From IMCC45349 sp047219225 (GTDB taxonomy: Bacteria > Bacteroidota > Bacteroidia > Flavobacteriales > Flavobacteriaceae): DNA of 64,000 nt. This document shows positions 8,797 to 18,456 of the stretch, one piece after another. The stretch is from the NCBI RefSeq assembly GCF_047219225.1, contig NZ_CP178208.1:620001-684000 (forward strand). Direction: 5' to 3'. The notes under the pieces were generated by a model. The model ran no database searches and was not told the origin of the DNA. It saw only the letters and a list, made by a program, of their open reading frames with translations. Each line of letters starts with the position of its first letter. Position 1 is the first letter of the stretch. The position numbers were made by a program, and so were the translations under genes.

Positions 8797-9279
8797 TTAT
8801 AGAACCGATTTATCGAAAACTAAAGGCAATAAATTAGCTAATGAACTGGATTTAACAACTTTTCCAGTTTCTCCCATAAAATAAATCTCGATAGCTTCTT
8901 TTTGCTTTACTTCATACTCAACAATAGCTTGCCTACATGCACCACATGGAGGAATTGGACTTGTTGTTGGGTTTATTCTTGAACCAGCAATAATAGCCAT
9001 TCTTACTATTTTTTGATTTGGACACTTAGCTCCAGCATAATAAATGGCTGTACGCTCTGCACACAAACCAGAAGGATAAGATGCATTTTCTTGGTTACTA
9101 CCATAAATAATTTCACCATTTTCTAATAATAATGCAGCACCTACACTAAACTTAGAATATGGCGCATATGCTTTATCTCTAGCTATTGATGCTTGTTCCA
9201 TTAAATGTTGAACATCTTGAGGTATTTCGTTTAAGGAATCATAGACATAAAGTGTAGATTCTATTTTTACTTCCTTCAT
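8797..9279 (-). CDS. cdd: Cytidine deaminase
   Basis: A homotetramer-type cytidine/deoxycytidine deaminase of 160 residues, which converts cytidine to uridine in pyrimidine salvage. The zinc-binding and catalytic motifs are present: CAERTA (Cys ligand and proton-shuttle Glu) and PPCGACRQ (two Cys ligands). The conserved APYSKFSVGAAL segment binds substrate. It has its own position after the porV terminator and is followed by the pdhA promoter, so it is probably monocistronic. Confidence 0.93.
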   Translation of the reverse strand: MKEVKIESTLYVYDSLNEIPQDVQHLMEQASIARDKAYAPYSKFSVGAALLLENGEIIYGSNQENASYPSGLCAERTAIYYAGAKCPNQKIVRMAIIAGSRINPTTSPIPPCGACRQAIVEYEVKQKEAIEIYFMGETGKVVKSSSLANLLPLVFDKSVL

Positions 9280-9295
9280 TATGAAATGTATTTAG

Positions 9296-9334
9296 ACAAA
9301 AAAACTATTGTAAAAATACAATAGTTTTTGTGCT
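9296..9334 (-). terminator. Terminator downstream of porV
   Basis: The inverted repeat AAAAACTATTGTA / TACAATAGTTTTT with a T run on the minus strand, between the porV stop (9353) and the cdd start (9279). Confidence 0.7.
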
Positions 9335-9352
9335 TATTAAACTTTGTTAATC

Positions 9353-10603
9353 TTAATATTCGCTATACTCGCCATCGCCAAAATTAAACGTCAATGAAAA
9401 ACGCAATGTATTTTCTAATGGACTTTGCACTTTTGATGCAGAGAATAAGTAAGATAAATCTATATTAATCGTTGTGTATTTAAATCCTGCTCCTAAAGCA
9501 AAAAACTTTCTTGCTCCTTTTTCTTCAGATTCGTTAAAATAACCTGCTCTAAAAGCAAAAGAGTCTTGATATAAATATTCTGCTCCTAATGCCCAAGTAA
9601 ACTCTTTTAACTCTTCACTAAAACCTCCAGGTGCATCACCAAAAGATTGGAAAACTCCAGAAATAAAACTAACATCTGTAGATTGCCCTTCAATGATAAC
9701 ATCATCTGTTTCACTAATAATTGTTTCTGGATTCTCATCAGATGGATCAAAAGTTCCATTACCATTTAAGTCATTAAACTCTCTTTCCACTCCAAGAATT
9801 GGAGGAGTTGGCACAAGTAATTTAGTAACCTCTGCTGTAACATTTACACGGTTATAGTCATCAAAAATAAAATCGAATCCTCCACCAAGTCTTAAGTTAG
9901 TTGGCAAAAAGTTTTCTCTACCAGCATCATCATACTTAATTTTTGGCCCTAAATTTTGTATTGCAAAACCAGCTCTCCAACGACCATTAAAATCATTATA
10001 GGCTTCTTCTTCACTTTGGTAAAAACCTGCAATATCTACCCCAAAAGAACCTGCTGCACTAGCATTTTGATCAACGGCTTGAATTCTTAAATCTGAACGT
10101 AAATAACGTAAAGCTACTGCCATAGAAAACTGATCTGCTAAACGTAAAGAGTAAGACGCATCAATAGTTAACTCGTTTGGCGATTCTAAAAGAGGTGTTG
10201 AAAATTCATCTTGTACAATTTCAATTTCACCTAAACTAAAATACTTGAAACTCGCTGCAAAAGCACTACGCTCGTTTATCCTATTAAAATAAGTAACATT
10301 ACCTAAAAAGATATCGTTTACTAATTTACTTAAGTAAGGTGTATAACTAACTCCTATTCCAGATTTAGTTTCGGAAAATGCATATTTGGCTGGGTTCCAT
10401 TGTTGCGAATATGCATCAACAGATGTAGCTACTCCTATGTCTCCCATTCCTGCTGCTCTAGCATCTGATGCAATTAAAAGAAATGGCACACCAGTTGTTA
10501 TTACTCTACTATCGTTTGAATATGGAATAACTTCTGTTGCTGTTTGCGCATTAACTTTCGCGAAAAAACCTATTGTTATTAGGGCTAAAATATAGTTTTT
10601 CAT
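9353..10603 (-). CDS. porV: PorV (LptO), type IX secretion outer-membrane shuttle protein
   Basis: A 416-residue FadL-like outer-membrane barrel of the T9SS. In the family, PorV accepts cargo from the SprA translocon and carries it to the PorU sortase. The signal peptide ends near KVNAQ. The conserved N-terminal segment (ITTGVPFLLIASDARAAGMG, then QQWNPAK) is characteristic of PorV. The C-terminus is a run of amphipathic strands ending in FNFGDGEYSEY. It lies directly downstream of porU, as in Flavobacterium johnsoniae, but has its own promoter-like sequence reaching into the porU 3' end. Confidence 0.93.
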   Translation of the reverse strand: MKNYILALITIGFFAKVNAQTATEVIPYSNDSRVITTGVPFLLIASDARAAGMGDIGVATSVDAYSQQWNPAKYAFSETKSGIGVSYTPYLSKLVNDIFLGNVTYFNRINERSAFAASFKYFSLGEIEIVQDEFSTPLLESPNELTIDASYSLRLADQFSMAVALRYLRSDLRIQAVDQNASAAGSFGVDIAGFYQSEEEAYNDFNGRWRAGFAIQNLGPKIKYDDAGRENFLPTNLRLGGGFDFIFDDYNRVNVTAEVTKLLVPTPPILGVEREFNDLNGNGTFDPSDENPETIISETDDVIIEGQSTDVSFISGVFQSFGDAPGGFSEELKEFTWALGAEYLYQDSFAFRAGYFNESEEKGARKFFALGAGFKYTTINIDLSYLFSASKVQSPLENTLRFSLTFNFGDGEYSEY

Positions 10604-10652
10604 ATGTAAGAATTAAATTAAATTAAAACTCATTGAGCGTTAATTTATTAAG

Positions 10653-10682
10653 CAAATATAAATTATTATTATAGTATTACAA
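10653..10682 (-). promoter_or_regulatory. Promoter of porV, overlapping the porU 3' end
   Basis: Minus strand: CTTG with its TTG at 10682-10680, a 19-nt spacer, then TATATTTG at 10660-10653. The -33 box lies inside the last porU codons. The match suggests porV can be transcribed independently of porU. Confidence 0.65.
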
Positions 10683-13600
10683 GTTTTTGAATCTTTTCAA
10701 CACGCTTATTTAGATGATTTGACCGAACTATCAGTTTATATACATAAACACCCTTTCCTATTTTATCTCCAAAATCGTCTCTTCCATCCCAAACAATGTC
10801 TCTAGATGTTGAACTTGCATTTTTATTTCCTGCTCCTGTTTGACCATTAATTGTCTTTATTAATTTACCAGAAACTGTGAATATTTGTACTGAAACGTCT
10901 AAAACATCTGAACTATTGTGATTGAACCAAAATTCAGTATAATTAACAAATGGGTTAGGATAATTTAGTACGTTTTTAATTACTAAACTTTCATCCTTAT
11001 CATATACCATAAATTGTATTTCTTGGGTAGATGAGTTATTATAAACATCCCAAGCTTTAAATGTCAATGTATGAAGACCAGGTTCTAACTCTCTAAAAGG
11101 ATACGTTACTGTTCCTCTTTGGTAATCATCAACTTCTGTTTGATAATAATCATTCAATTTATATGGATTAGACTCGTCTCCATCTAGAATAGCTATTATA
11201 TCATGACCAATACCACTAGCAGTATTTATTCCATTTTCATCGTACAACTTTGCTAATAATGAAGGCTCTTCATTTGTAATCCCTCCAGACACAAAGTTTT
11301 CGTCGTTCATATACAAACTTATGGTTGGACCAATATTATCTTCTTCAGCATTTTCATTTATCCCTCCAATTTTCACATCATAATTTGCGCCAGCATTATC
11401 GCCTAATGGACTTTCTGTTTTTGCATATAAACTTATTTTTCCATTACCCACTGGAATACCAATATCTCTAGGTACAATAAAATCAAAATTAAATTGTCCA
11501 TTAGTAATAGTAGCTTGACCTCTAAAAATTATCTCTCCAAGCGTTGTATAATCTAGTATAATCAACTCATTATTTTCTTGTATTCCGTCATTACCTAAAG
11601 TAGAACGCTCAATTTCTTTATCATAAATTGTAGCTGTTAACACTCCATTATAATTAGTCAGTACATTTCCTGAGGCATCCACTACTTCTCCTTCTATTTC
11701 TGCTCTACTTAAAGCTTCTAGCACATCTGTATTTGTTCCTACAGGTTCATCATTAATTTTTGTAACTCTAATATCTGGTTTAGGGAATGCTAATTTTAAT
11801 GCTGGATCTCCAATAAAAAACACTAATCTTCTTTGATCTATATCGTCAATAATTGGATCATTTTTTGTTAACCTCAATGCTTCAGCCATACTTGGATAAT
11901 CATTAGAACCAAATGCAAATAAATACTTTTCTAGCGCTTGATTAAATGCTACACCAACACTTACAAATATTCGTCTAGTTGTAGTAATTAATCCAATAGC
12001 ACCTCCATCTTTATTCCAAAAAAGATACTCTCCAGCTGTTGGCCTTAAAGGATTGTCAAATTTAGTATACTCACAAGTTACAGTTACAAAACAATTAAGT
12101 TTGCATTCATTTTTTAATTCCTGAGCATTGATTTTATCAAAAAGACGTTCCCTAGCAAGCCCATCTTCCCCTCCATGTCCAAAATAATTAATTACTAAGG
12201 CACCAACTTCAATGGCATCAAATATTGCTTTATTAACATCGGGATAACGAGTACCTCCTGCTGTTGACTCCTGTAAAAAAGAATCAGCATGTACCTTAGT
12301 TACATTAATAAATGGCTTTTCTTCGGTTACTAAATCTCCTATTTCATCAGTAGTCTCTTGAAGTATATTTTCCCAAGACTCATCAACATCGTCAGAAACA
12401 ACAACAAAATTATTTCTCCATGCTCCATAAGTCTCAGTTTGATAATAAGATTCAACCTTATCAACCATTTCTTTTGCTCGTTGTGGGGTTTCTGCTAAAA
12501 TTCTTCCTACAGCAATATCAAGTTTATCAGAATTAGACATTTCACCTTCATTATCATCCATCATTCCAAAGAAATCATCTGAAATATAAGATCCAGACAA
12601 ACTAAAGCTACTTAAAGAGTGCCAGGACGGAACAATATTGGTATTTCCAGAAATCCTGTCTTTATAATCAAAAGAAGCATCTCCAAACAAGCACAAGTAC
12701 TTCAACCTATAAGCATCAGAACTGGCGTTTTGATATACATATCTAACAAAGTTTCTGATAGCAGATATATCTTGACTACCTGAACTAAATTCTTGATAAA
12801 TATCTTTTAATAAATATACTTTTGTATTTAAGTTATTATAAGTTCTATTAATCTCGGCTAACCGTTCTGCTTGTGACAGCATATCTTCTCTAGCTATTAT
12901 TAAATAATCAACATCCTCAAATTGCCCTTGGTTATTTAAAAACACTGTTCCCTTTATATCTTGATTAACTACAGAAGAATTAGATTCTCTTTTAGGTGCA
13001 TAATAATCTGAAGGGTCAACAACTTGATAACTCTTCAATTCCCCCAAATTAGCTTTAAAACTAAATGTTGTATTTGAATCTTGATTATTATAGCTAGTAA
13101 TATCATATTGGTTAGTTACATCCCAAACTTCTGAAACTGCAGAAGCATTACTTATATTGTATTGCACTATACCTGATTCAAAGGGTGTACTATTATGTTT
13201 GAATAAAAATTGATTTCCTAAATGCGTTAATGCTCTTTCAGCCTCAATAGAAATATAATCTAAATAACCAATTGCAGATGGGTTTCCGTTATTGTTATAA
13301 TTTAAGTTAATTACAATTTCACCTGAACTTACAGCCAATTCACCATTAAATACGTCCTCATGCGCTAAAATTGGCTCATCAATTTCATCATAGAAAAAAT
13401 TATCAACTTCAACATTATTAACTTTTAACAACATAGATGTTTGAGATTCGCCAACAGCTGCAGTATAAACTTTAAGCTTTATTGGTTCATTAGTAATTAT
13501 ATTTGGAAAACTAAAATTAAATGTCTGATCGTTCTCAAAATAGAATCGATCTCCAAACCATCTCCTACCTAATTTTGCTATATTATATTCATCATTTTCA

Positions 13601-14511
13601 TAGAATTGATAGTCATGAAAAGTTTCTAAAATTAAATTAGGTTCAGCTTCAGGCTGAGAGGCTTCTTCAATCCTTTTGCCAAATCCTGAGTTTACATTTA
13701 TATAATAGTAAGCTCTATCTGAATATAAATTAATATGTGTATTACTTTCTTGATTGTATCCGTTTGGTCCTACTGCATACATTAATATATAGTCATTAGA
13801 ATTGAATACACCATCTTCTTCGCCTACAACCTTTACTGCATTTTCAACCATATCTAATTGAAAATTTGCATTATTTGCTAAAGGCAACATTTGACCTCCG
13901 TTTCCAAATACCCTTATACTCCTTGGATCTACATTATTTACGTTTACACCTAAATTTCGTAAAAAATTTCTAGACAACTTATACACTCCAGTAGTATCAA
14001 CATAAAAACGATACCATTCTCCATTACTTAAAACTGAATTTGTAATTTCTTGACTATTTTGTCCATTTCGGCTAAAACTATTATTACTGTAATTAACAGA
14101 AAAACTATTTACTCTTTTAAATATTCCATTTTCTTTAATAATAGGACTAATCTCAACATAGCCTTTTTTATCATCTCTAGAAATAGCATTTTTAACCTTA
14201 AACATTAAAGTTTTAGGAATTGATTTTCTGTTTATATCCTTTAATTCACTTTCGCTAATATTGCTATAACTTACATTTGTAATTGTAGCAGTCCTTTCGT
14301 TAATTAATGAACTTATATCCCATTGAGCGACAAACATCAATCCAGTTTCAAAGTCATAATTAAAAGTTCCATTATCAAAATAAGGTACTTCTAACGTTTT
14401 TGACTCTGTTCCAATAGTTTTTGTACCATTCCAATTTATAGTAAATGTTTGCTGTTGAGAATAACTAAATAAAAATGATAAGGTAATTACTGAGAAAATA
14501 ATCTTTTTCAT
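10669..14511 (-). CDS. porU: PorU, type IX secretion C25-family sortase
   Basis: A 1280-residue cell-surface sortase that removes the C-terminal signal of T9SS cargo and attaches the protein to the surface. The gingipain-type (C25) catalytic residues are visible: His779 in NYFGHGGEDG and Cys813 in VTVTCEYTKF. An N-terminal signal peptide, the pro-region and a motif like RVFGNGGQMLP are typical of PorU. A C-terminal Ig-like/T9SS-type domain begins near NYPNPF and ends in KLVIL. It is divergent from gldJ and followed by porV, the conserved flavobacterial order. Confidence 0.95.
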   Translation of the reverse strand: MKKIIFSVITLSFLFSYSQQQTFTINWNGTKTIGTESKTLEVPYFDNGTFNYDFETGLMFVAQWDISSLINERTATITNVSYSNISESELKDINRKSIPKTLMFKVKNAISRDDKKGYVEISPIIKENGIFKRVNSFSVNYSNNSFSRNGQNSQEITNSVLSNGEWYRFYVDTTGVYKLSRNFLRNLGVNVNNVDPRSIRVFGNGGQMLPLANNANFQLDMVENAVKVVGEEDGVFNSNDYILMYAVGPNGYNQESNTHINLYSDRAYYYINVNSGFGKRIEEASQPEAEPNLILETFHDYQFYENDEYNIAKLGRRWFGDRFYFENDQTFNFSFPNIITNEPIKLKVYTAAVGESQTSMLLKVNNVEVDNFFYDEIDEPILAHEDVFNGELAVSSGEIVINLNYNNNGNPSAIGYLDYISIEAERALTHLGNQFLFKHNSTPFESGIVQYNISNASAVSEVWDVTNQYDITSYNNQDSNTTFSFKANLGELKSYQVVDPSDYYAPKRESNSSVVNQDIKGTVFLNNQGQFEDVDYLIIAREDMLSQAERLAEINRTYNNLNTKVYLLKDIYQEFSSGSQDISAIRNFVRYVYQNASSDAYRLKYLCLFGDASFDYKDRISGNTNIVPSWHSLSSFSLSGSYISDDFFGMMDDNEGEMSNSDKLDIAVGRILAETPQRAKEMVDKVESYYQTETYGAWRNNFVVVSDDVDESWENILQETTDEIGDLVTEEKPFINVTKVHADSFLQESTAGGTRYPDVNKAIFDAIEVGALVINYFGHGGEDGLARERLFDKINAQELKNECKLNCFVTVTCEYTKFDNPLRPTAGEYLFWNKDGGAIGLITTTRRIFVSVGVAFNQALEKYLFAFGSNDYPSMAEALRLTKNDPIIDDIDQRRLVFFIGDPALKLAFPKPDIRVTKINDEPVGTNTDVLEALSRAEIEGEVVDASGNVLTNYNGVLTATIYDKEIERSTLGNDGIQENNELIILDYTTLGEIIFRGQATITNGQFNFDFIVPRDIGIPVGNGKISLYAKTESPLGDNAGANYDVKIGGINENAEEDNIGPTISLYMNDENFVSGGITNEEPSLLAKLYDENGINTASGIGHDIIAILDGDESNPYKLNDYYQTEVDDYQRGTVTYPFRELEPGLHTLTFKAWDVYNNSSTQEIQFMVYDKDESLVIKNVLNYPNPFVNYTEFWFNHNSSDVLDVSVQIFTVSGKLIKTINGQTGAGNKNASSTSRDIVWDGRDDFGDKIGKGVYVYKLIVRSNHLNKRVEKIQKLVIL

Positions 14512-14563
14512 AAAACACTAAACGTTGTTTTTATATGGATATTATAGTAATTTAAATTTTAGC

Positions 14564-14571
14564 CAAATTTA
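14564..14571 (-). promoter_or_regulatory. Probable -7 element of porU
   Basis: Minus-strand TAAATTTG lies about 53 nt upstream of the porU ATG. No good TTG was found at the expected distance, so only the -7 box is supported. Confidence 0.4.
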
Positions 14572-14701
14572 CAATAATAAATTATCAATACTTGCGTTTT
14601 AGATAAACAAAATTCCATAATCAACGGTCAAAAAATCCGTTATTATGTTATAAAAACAGGATGAAATGCATTAATTTTTATTGCATTTTAGTAAAAAAAG
14701 C

Positions 14702-14731
14702 TTGTAATATTGGGTTTAATCACTATATTGC
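14702..14731 (+). promoter_or_regulatory. Probable gldJ promoter
   Basis: CTTG (TTG at 14702-14704), a 19-nt spacer, then TATATTGC at 14724-14731. The -7 box deviates slightly from TAnnTTTG. It is about 37 nt upstream of the gldJ start. Confidence 0.5.
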
Positions 14732-14767
14732 ATCACCAAAAAAATAATCGACTTTACGAAAAACCGT

Positions 14768-16438
14768 ATGGATATGAAAAACGTCACAACATTAAGGATA
14801 ATGCTAGTTTTAGCACTTTCATTATCAATGTTTAGTTGTAAAAAATCTTCAAGCTCAAAAAACAGTTCAAGAGCTACAGGCTGGAAAATTAATGCTAAAG
14901 AAGGTGGATTTCAATACAATACAAACTTTAAAGAGCAAGAAACTGCTCCTGGTTTAGTATTTGTTGAAGGTGGAACTTTCACAATGGGAAAAGTTCAAGA
15001 TGATGTTATGCATGATTGGAATAACTCTCCAAATCAACAACATGTTCAGTCATTTTACATGGATGAAACTGAGGTTACTAACGTTATGTATTTAGAGTAT
15101 CTTGATTGGATTAAACGTGTTTATCCACCAGAAAACCCTGAATTTAAAGCTATTTATGATGGTGCTGTTCCAGACACATTAGTATGGAGAAACCGTTTAG
15201 GATATAGTGAAATGATGGTTGAAAACTATTTACGCCACCCAGGATATGCTGAATATCCAGTTGTTGGTGTAAGTTGGATTCAAGCTGTTGAATTTGCTAA
15301 CTGGCGTTCAGATCGTGTTGCAGAAATGGGATTACAAGAGGCTGGTTACTTAAAAAGAGATTCTCATATTACTGATGTGAATTCTGATAGTAGTTTTAGT
15401 ATTGACACATACATCAATTCTCCAACTGATACATATGGTGGAAATGAAGATGTATTAAAAGGAGGAAAAAGAAAAGCTCAAACAGATGCTGAAGGAAACG
15501 AAATAAACGTTTATGCTAATCGTGAAACTGGTGCTATCCAATTAAAATACAGACTACCAACTGAAGCAGAGTGGGAATACGCTGCATTAGGTTTAACAGA
15601 GTTAAGAAGCTACAATGTACATAGAGGTCGTAAAAAATACCCTTGGGATGGTCAATACACAAGGACAGGAAAACGTAAAGTTCGTGGTGACCAATTAGCT
15701 AACTTTAAGCAAGGTAAAGGTGATTACGGTGGAATTGCTGGATGGTCTGATGATGGTGCAGATATTACTGCTGAAGTGAAATCATACGAGCCAAATGATT
15801 ATGGTTTATATGATATGGCTGGAAACGTTGCTGAATGGGTAGCTGATGTTTACAGACCAATTGTTGATGATGAGTTTAACGATTTTGGATACTATAGAGG
15901 TAATGTTTACACTAAGAATGCTATTAATGATGATGGTACTCTTAAAATTATTACTGCTGATGAAATTCAATACGACACACTTCCAAACGGAAAATTAATC
16001 GCTAGAGCTTTACCAGGACAAATTGCTAAAGTTGCTGTTGATGAAAACGAAACGTATTTAAGAACAAACTTTGATACTAGTGACAACAGAAACTATAGAG
16101 ATGGTGACAAAAGATCTTCAAGATTCTTTGACGATTTTGATGATGAAGGTACAGATGCTAACCAAACAAGAAAAATGTATAACTCTCCAAAGCATAATGT
16201 TGAAACAGATTCTTCTGGAACGATGTTAAGAGAATATGACCAATCAAACTCAAGAACATCATTAATTAACGATGAAGTAAGAGTTTACAAAGGTGGTTCA
16301 TGGAAAGATAGAGAGTATTGGTTAGATCCTGCTCAACGTAGATACTTCCCACAAGATATGGCAACTGACTACATTGGATTTAGATGTGCAATGTCAAGAG
16401 TTGGTTCAAAATCTAAAGGAGTTAAAAAGAAAAACTAA
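14768..16438 (+). CDS. gldJ: Gliding motility / T9SS lipoprotein GldJ
   Basis: A 556-residue lipoprotein required for gliding motility and type IX secretion in flavobacteria; it stabilises other Gld proteins. A signal peptide with lipobox SMFSC (Cys24) leads into a formylglycine-generating-enzyme-like fold: FVEGGTFTMG, DETEVTN, RLPTEAEWEYAA, DMAGNVAEW and a final KGGSWKDR...GFRCAM. Large insertions relative to FGE fit GldJ. An ATG 6 nt downstream (14774) is an equally good start. GldK has the same fold, but the porU/porV neighbourhood identifies GldJ. Confidence 0.93.
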   Translation: MDMKNVTTLRIMLVLALSLSMFSCKKSSSSKNSSRATGWKINAKEGGFQYNTNFKEQETAPGLVFVEGGTFTMGKVQDDVMHDWNNSPNQQHVQSFYMDETEVTNVMYLEYLDWIKRVYPPENPEFKAIYDGAVPDTLVWRNRLGYSEMMVENYLRHPGYAEYPVVGVSWIQAVEFANWRSDRVAEMGLQEAGYLKRDSHITDVNSDSSFSIDTYINSPTDTYGGNEDVLKGGKRKAQTDAEGNEINVYANRETGAIQLKYRLPTEAEWEYAALGLTELRSYNVHRGRKKYPWDGQYTRTGKRKVRGDQLANFKQGKGDYGGIAGWSDDGADITAEVKSYEPNDYGLYDMAGNVAEWVADVYRPIVDDEFNDFGYYRGNVYTKNAINDDGTLKIITADEIQYDTLPNGKLIARALPGQIAKVAVDENETYLRTNFDTSDNRNYRDGDKRSSRFFDDFDDEGTDANQTRKMYNSPKHNVETDSSGTMLREYDQSNSRTSLINDEVRVYKGGSWKDREYWLDPAQRRYFPQDMATDYIGFRCAMSRVGSKSKGVKKKN

Positions 16439-16461
16439 GGTTTTTAATCTTTAAAACATAT

Positions 16462-16492
16462 AAGTCCTAACATATTTGTTAGGACTTTTTTA
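16462..16492 (+). terminator. Terminator after gldJ
   Basis: The stem AAGTCCTAAC / GTTAGGACTT followed by a T run. It shows that the upstream in-frame extension of murF (from 16476) is not its true start. Confidence 0.8.
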
Positions 16493-16505
16493 TTACATTT
16501 ATTTC

Positions 16506-17789
16506 ATGAAAATAGATCAAATTCATAAGCTCTTTCTTGAGTGTTCGATTGTAGATACTGACACTAGAAAAATAAGTTTAAATTCTATGTTTTTTGCCTT
16601 GAAAGGCGAGAACTTTAATGCTAATAAATTTGCAAAAGACGCCTTAGACAAAGGTGCCAAATATGCAGTTGTAGATGAAAAAGAACATGTCTTAAGTAAA
16701 AATTATATACTCGTTGATGATGTATTACATACATTACAAAAGTTAGCTAACTACCATCGCAATTTTTTAGGCACAAAAATTATTGGATTAACAGGTAGTA
16801 ACGGAAAAACAACTACAAAAGAGCTTATTAATGCTGTTTTAAGCCAACAATATAATACTAATGCCACAGTCGGTAACTTAAACAATCATATAGGAGTTCC
16901 TTTAACCTTGTTATCTCTTAGTAAAGAAACAGAAATAGGTATTGTAGAAATGGGTGCAAACCATCAAAAAGAAATTGAATTTTTATGTGATATTGCACAA
17001 CCAGATTTTGGCTATATAACAAATTTTGGGAAAGCACATTTAGAAGGTTTTGGTGGTGTTGAAGGAGTCATAAAAGGAAAAAGTGAATTGTACACCTATT
17101 TACAAGACTGCAATAAACTCATATTTGTAAATAACAGTGATGCGATTCAAAAGGAGAAAACTAACGCCTATAACAAAACATATACTTTTGGAACAACACA
17201 GGACAGTGATTCAATTATTGAATTATTAAGCGCTGATCCTTTTGTGAAAATTAAGACAAATAACACTGCTATTAATAGCAATTTAATTGGTAGTTATAAC
17301 TTTAACAATATTGCTATTGCAATAACAATAGGCAAATACTTCAATGTTTCACTAGACAATATTAAAAAAGGTATAGAAAATTATATACCTACCAACAATA
17401 GGTCACAAATAATAAACAAAAACACTAATAAAATTATACTTGATGCTTATAATGCTAATCCAACAAGTATGAAAGCTGCGTTAGACAATTTCACCAAGTT
17501 ATCAGACACAAATAAAATTGCTGTTTTAGGAGATATGTTTGAATTAGGTAACTCTGCTAATGATGAACATAAATTTATAGCAGATTATGCTTCAAAATTA
17601 AACATCAATCACACATACTTAGTTGGTAAACATTTTTACGAAAACAAAATAGGAAAAGACAACCTTAGTTGCTTTAAGTCATTTGATGACCTTAAAGCGC
17701 ATTTTGAAAATTCAGCAATAAGCAACACCACATTTTTAATAAAAGGCTCTAGAGGCATGGCTTTAGAGCGAATTCTAGAAATTATTTAA
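16506..17789 (+). CDS. murF: UDP-N-acetylmuramoyl-tripeptide--D-alanyl-D-alanine ligase
   Basis: A cytoplasmic Mur ligase that adds D-Ala-D-Ala to UDP-MurNAc-tripeptide, the last cytoplasmic step of the peptidoglycan monomer. The ATG at 16506 is chosen because the region upstream is the gldJ terminator; the product is 427 residues. The ATP-binding motif GSNGKTTTK is at about 97-105. Other Mur-ligase signatures are NLNNHIGVPLTLL, EMGANHQKEI and DAYNANPTSM. A small membrane-protein gene follows 7 nt after the stop. Confidence 0.93.
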   Translation: MKIDQIHKLFLECSIVDTDTRKISLNSMFFALKGENFNANKFAKDALDKGAKYAVVDEKEHVLSKNYILVDDVLHTLQKLANYHRNFLGTKIIGLTGSNGKTTTKELINAVLSQQYNTNATVGNLNNHIGVPLTLLSLSKETEIGIVEMGANHQKEIEFLCDIAQPDFGYITNFGKAHLEGFGGVEGVIKGKSELYTYLQDCNKLIFVNNSDAIQKEKTNAYNKTYTFGTTQDSDSIIELLSADPFVKIKTNNTAINSNLIGSYNFNNIAIAITIGKYFNVSLDNIKKGIENYIPTNNRSQIINKNTNKIILDAYNANPTSMKAALDNFTKLSDTNKIAVLGDMFELGNSANDEHKFIADYASKLNINHTYLVGKHFYENKIGKDNLSCFKSFDDLKAHFENSAISNTTFLIKGSRGMALERILEII

Positions 17790-17796
17790 TCTATAA

Positions 17797-18153
17797 ATGA
17801 AAAAACACTTTTCTAAAGAGAATATTCCACTTATACTAAGTATCATTTTAGTTATTATTTCTCTGTTCTATTCAATTTTTGGAAACTATGCTTTAAATGC
17901 AAAACATTATGTTGGTTTTTCTTTAATACTAATGTCCTTTTTAACTTATTTCTATAATAAAAAGGTATATAGTATAGTTTTTACAATTTCCTTAACTCTT
18001 GGTCTTATTGGCTTAATAGATATTTTATTTATAGAATTTGCTATTACAATTATATTCATAAAAATAAACCTTGTATTTTTAATTTTATTAATTCTTTTTC
18101 TTGTCACTAATAAAGAGAAGCTAAACAAACTATTTCCCGAAAAGAATATCTGA
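17797..18153 (+). CDS. Small multi-pass membrane protein, unknown
   Basis: 118 residues, nearly all hydrophobic, forming about four membrane helices (roughly 10-30, 38-52, 57-78 and 84-106) with Lys-rich ends. No family is recognised. It follows murF by 7 nt and is closed by a terminator, so it is probably transcribed from murF. Confidence 0.6.
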   Translation: MKKHFSKENIPLILSIILVIISLFYSIFGNYALNAKHYVGFSLILMSFLTYFYNKKVYSIVFTISLTLGLIGLIDILFIEFAITIIFIKINLVFLILLILFLVTNKEKLNKLFPEKNI

Positions 18154-18164
18154 AAATATTATAT

Positions 18165-18198
18165 AAAAAAAGCCTTTCGTTTTCGAAAGGCTTTTTTT
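18165..18198. terminator. Bidirectional terminator
   Basis: The stem AAAGCCTTTCG / CGAAAGGCTTT with A and T tracts on both sides. It ends the murF unit on the plus strand and the tRNA-Val pair on the minus strand. Confidence 0.8.
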
Positions 18199-18199
18199 G

Positions 18200-18274
18200 T
18201 GGGCGCGAAGGGATTCGAACCCCTGACCCCTTGGGTGTAAACCAAGTGCTCTGAACCAACTGAGCTACGCGCCC
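18200..18274 (-). tRNA. tRNA-Val (anticodon TAC), copy 1
   Basis: A full cloverleaf on the minus strand: acceptor GGGCGCG / CGCGCCC, T-loop GGTTCGAATCCC, anticodon stem CTTGG / CCAAG with loop TTTACAC, so the anticodon is TAC. CCA is not encoded. It is identical to the copy at 18319. Confidence 0.95.
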
Positions 18275-18318
18275 TATTGAAAAGTTGTATAAAAAAACCT
18301 GAACTTAATCAGGCTTTG

Positions 18319-18393
18319 TGGGCGCGAAGGGATTCGAACCCCTGACCCCTTGGGTGTAAACCAAGTGCTCTGAACCAACTGAGCTACGCGCCC
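18319..18393 (-). tRNA. tRNA-Val (anticodon TAC), copy 2
   Basis: Identical in sequence to the copy at 18200-18274 and separated from it by 44 nt. That spacer contains a small CCTGA...TCAGG hairpin at about 18299-18314. The two are probably processed from one minus-strand transcript. Confidence 0.95.
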
Positions 18394-18456
18394 TTTTCAA
18401 TAGGACTGCAAATATAGAGTAGTTTTTGAATTCTCAAAAGCTTTTTGGAAAAAAAA

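Noticed and set aside
14768..16438. GldK or a true formylglycine-generating enzyme
   Set aside because: The fold is shared, but the porU-porV neighbourhood, the lipobox and the length fit GldJ.
18200..18393. The two 75-bp repeats as an attachment-site duplication from an integrated element
   Set aside because: Both are complete, functional-looking tRNA-Val genes only 44 nt apart, with nothing between them; simple tandem tRNA duplication explains them.
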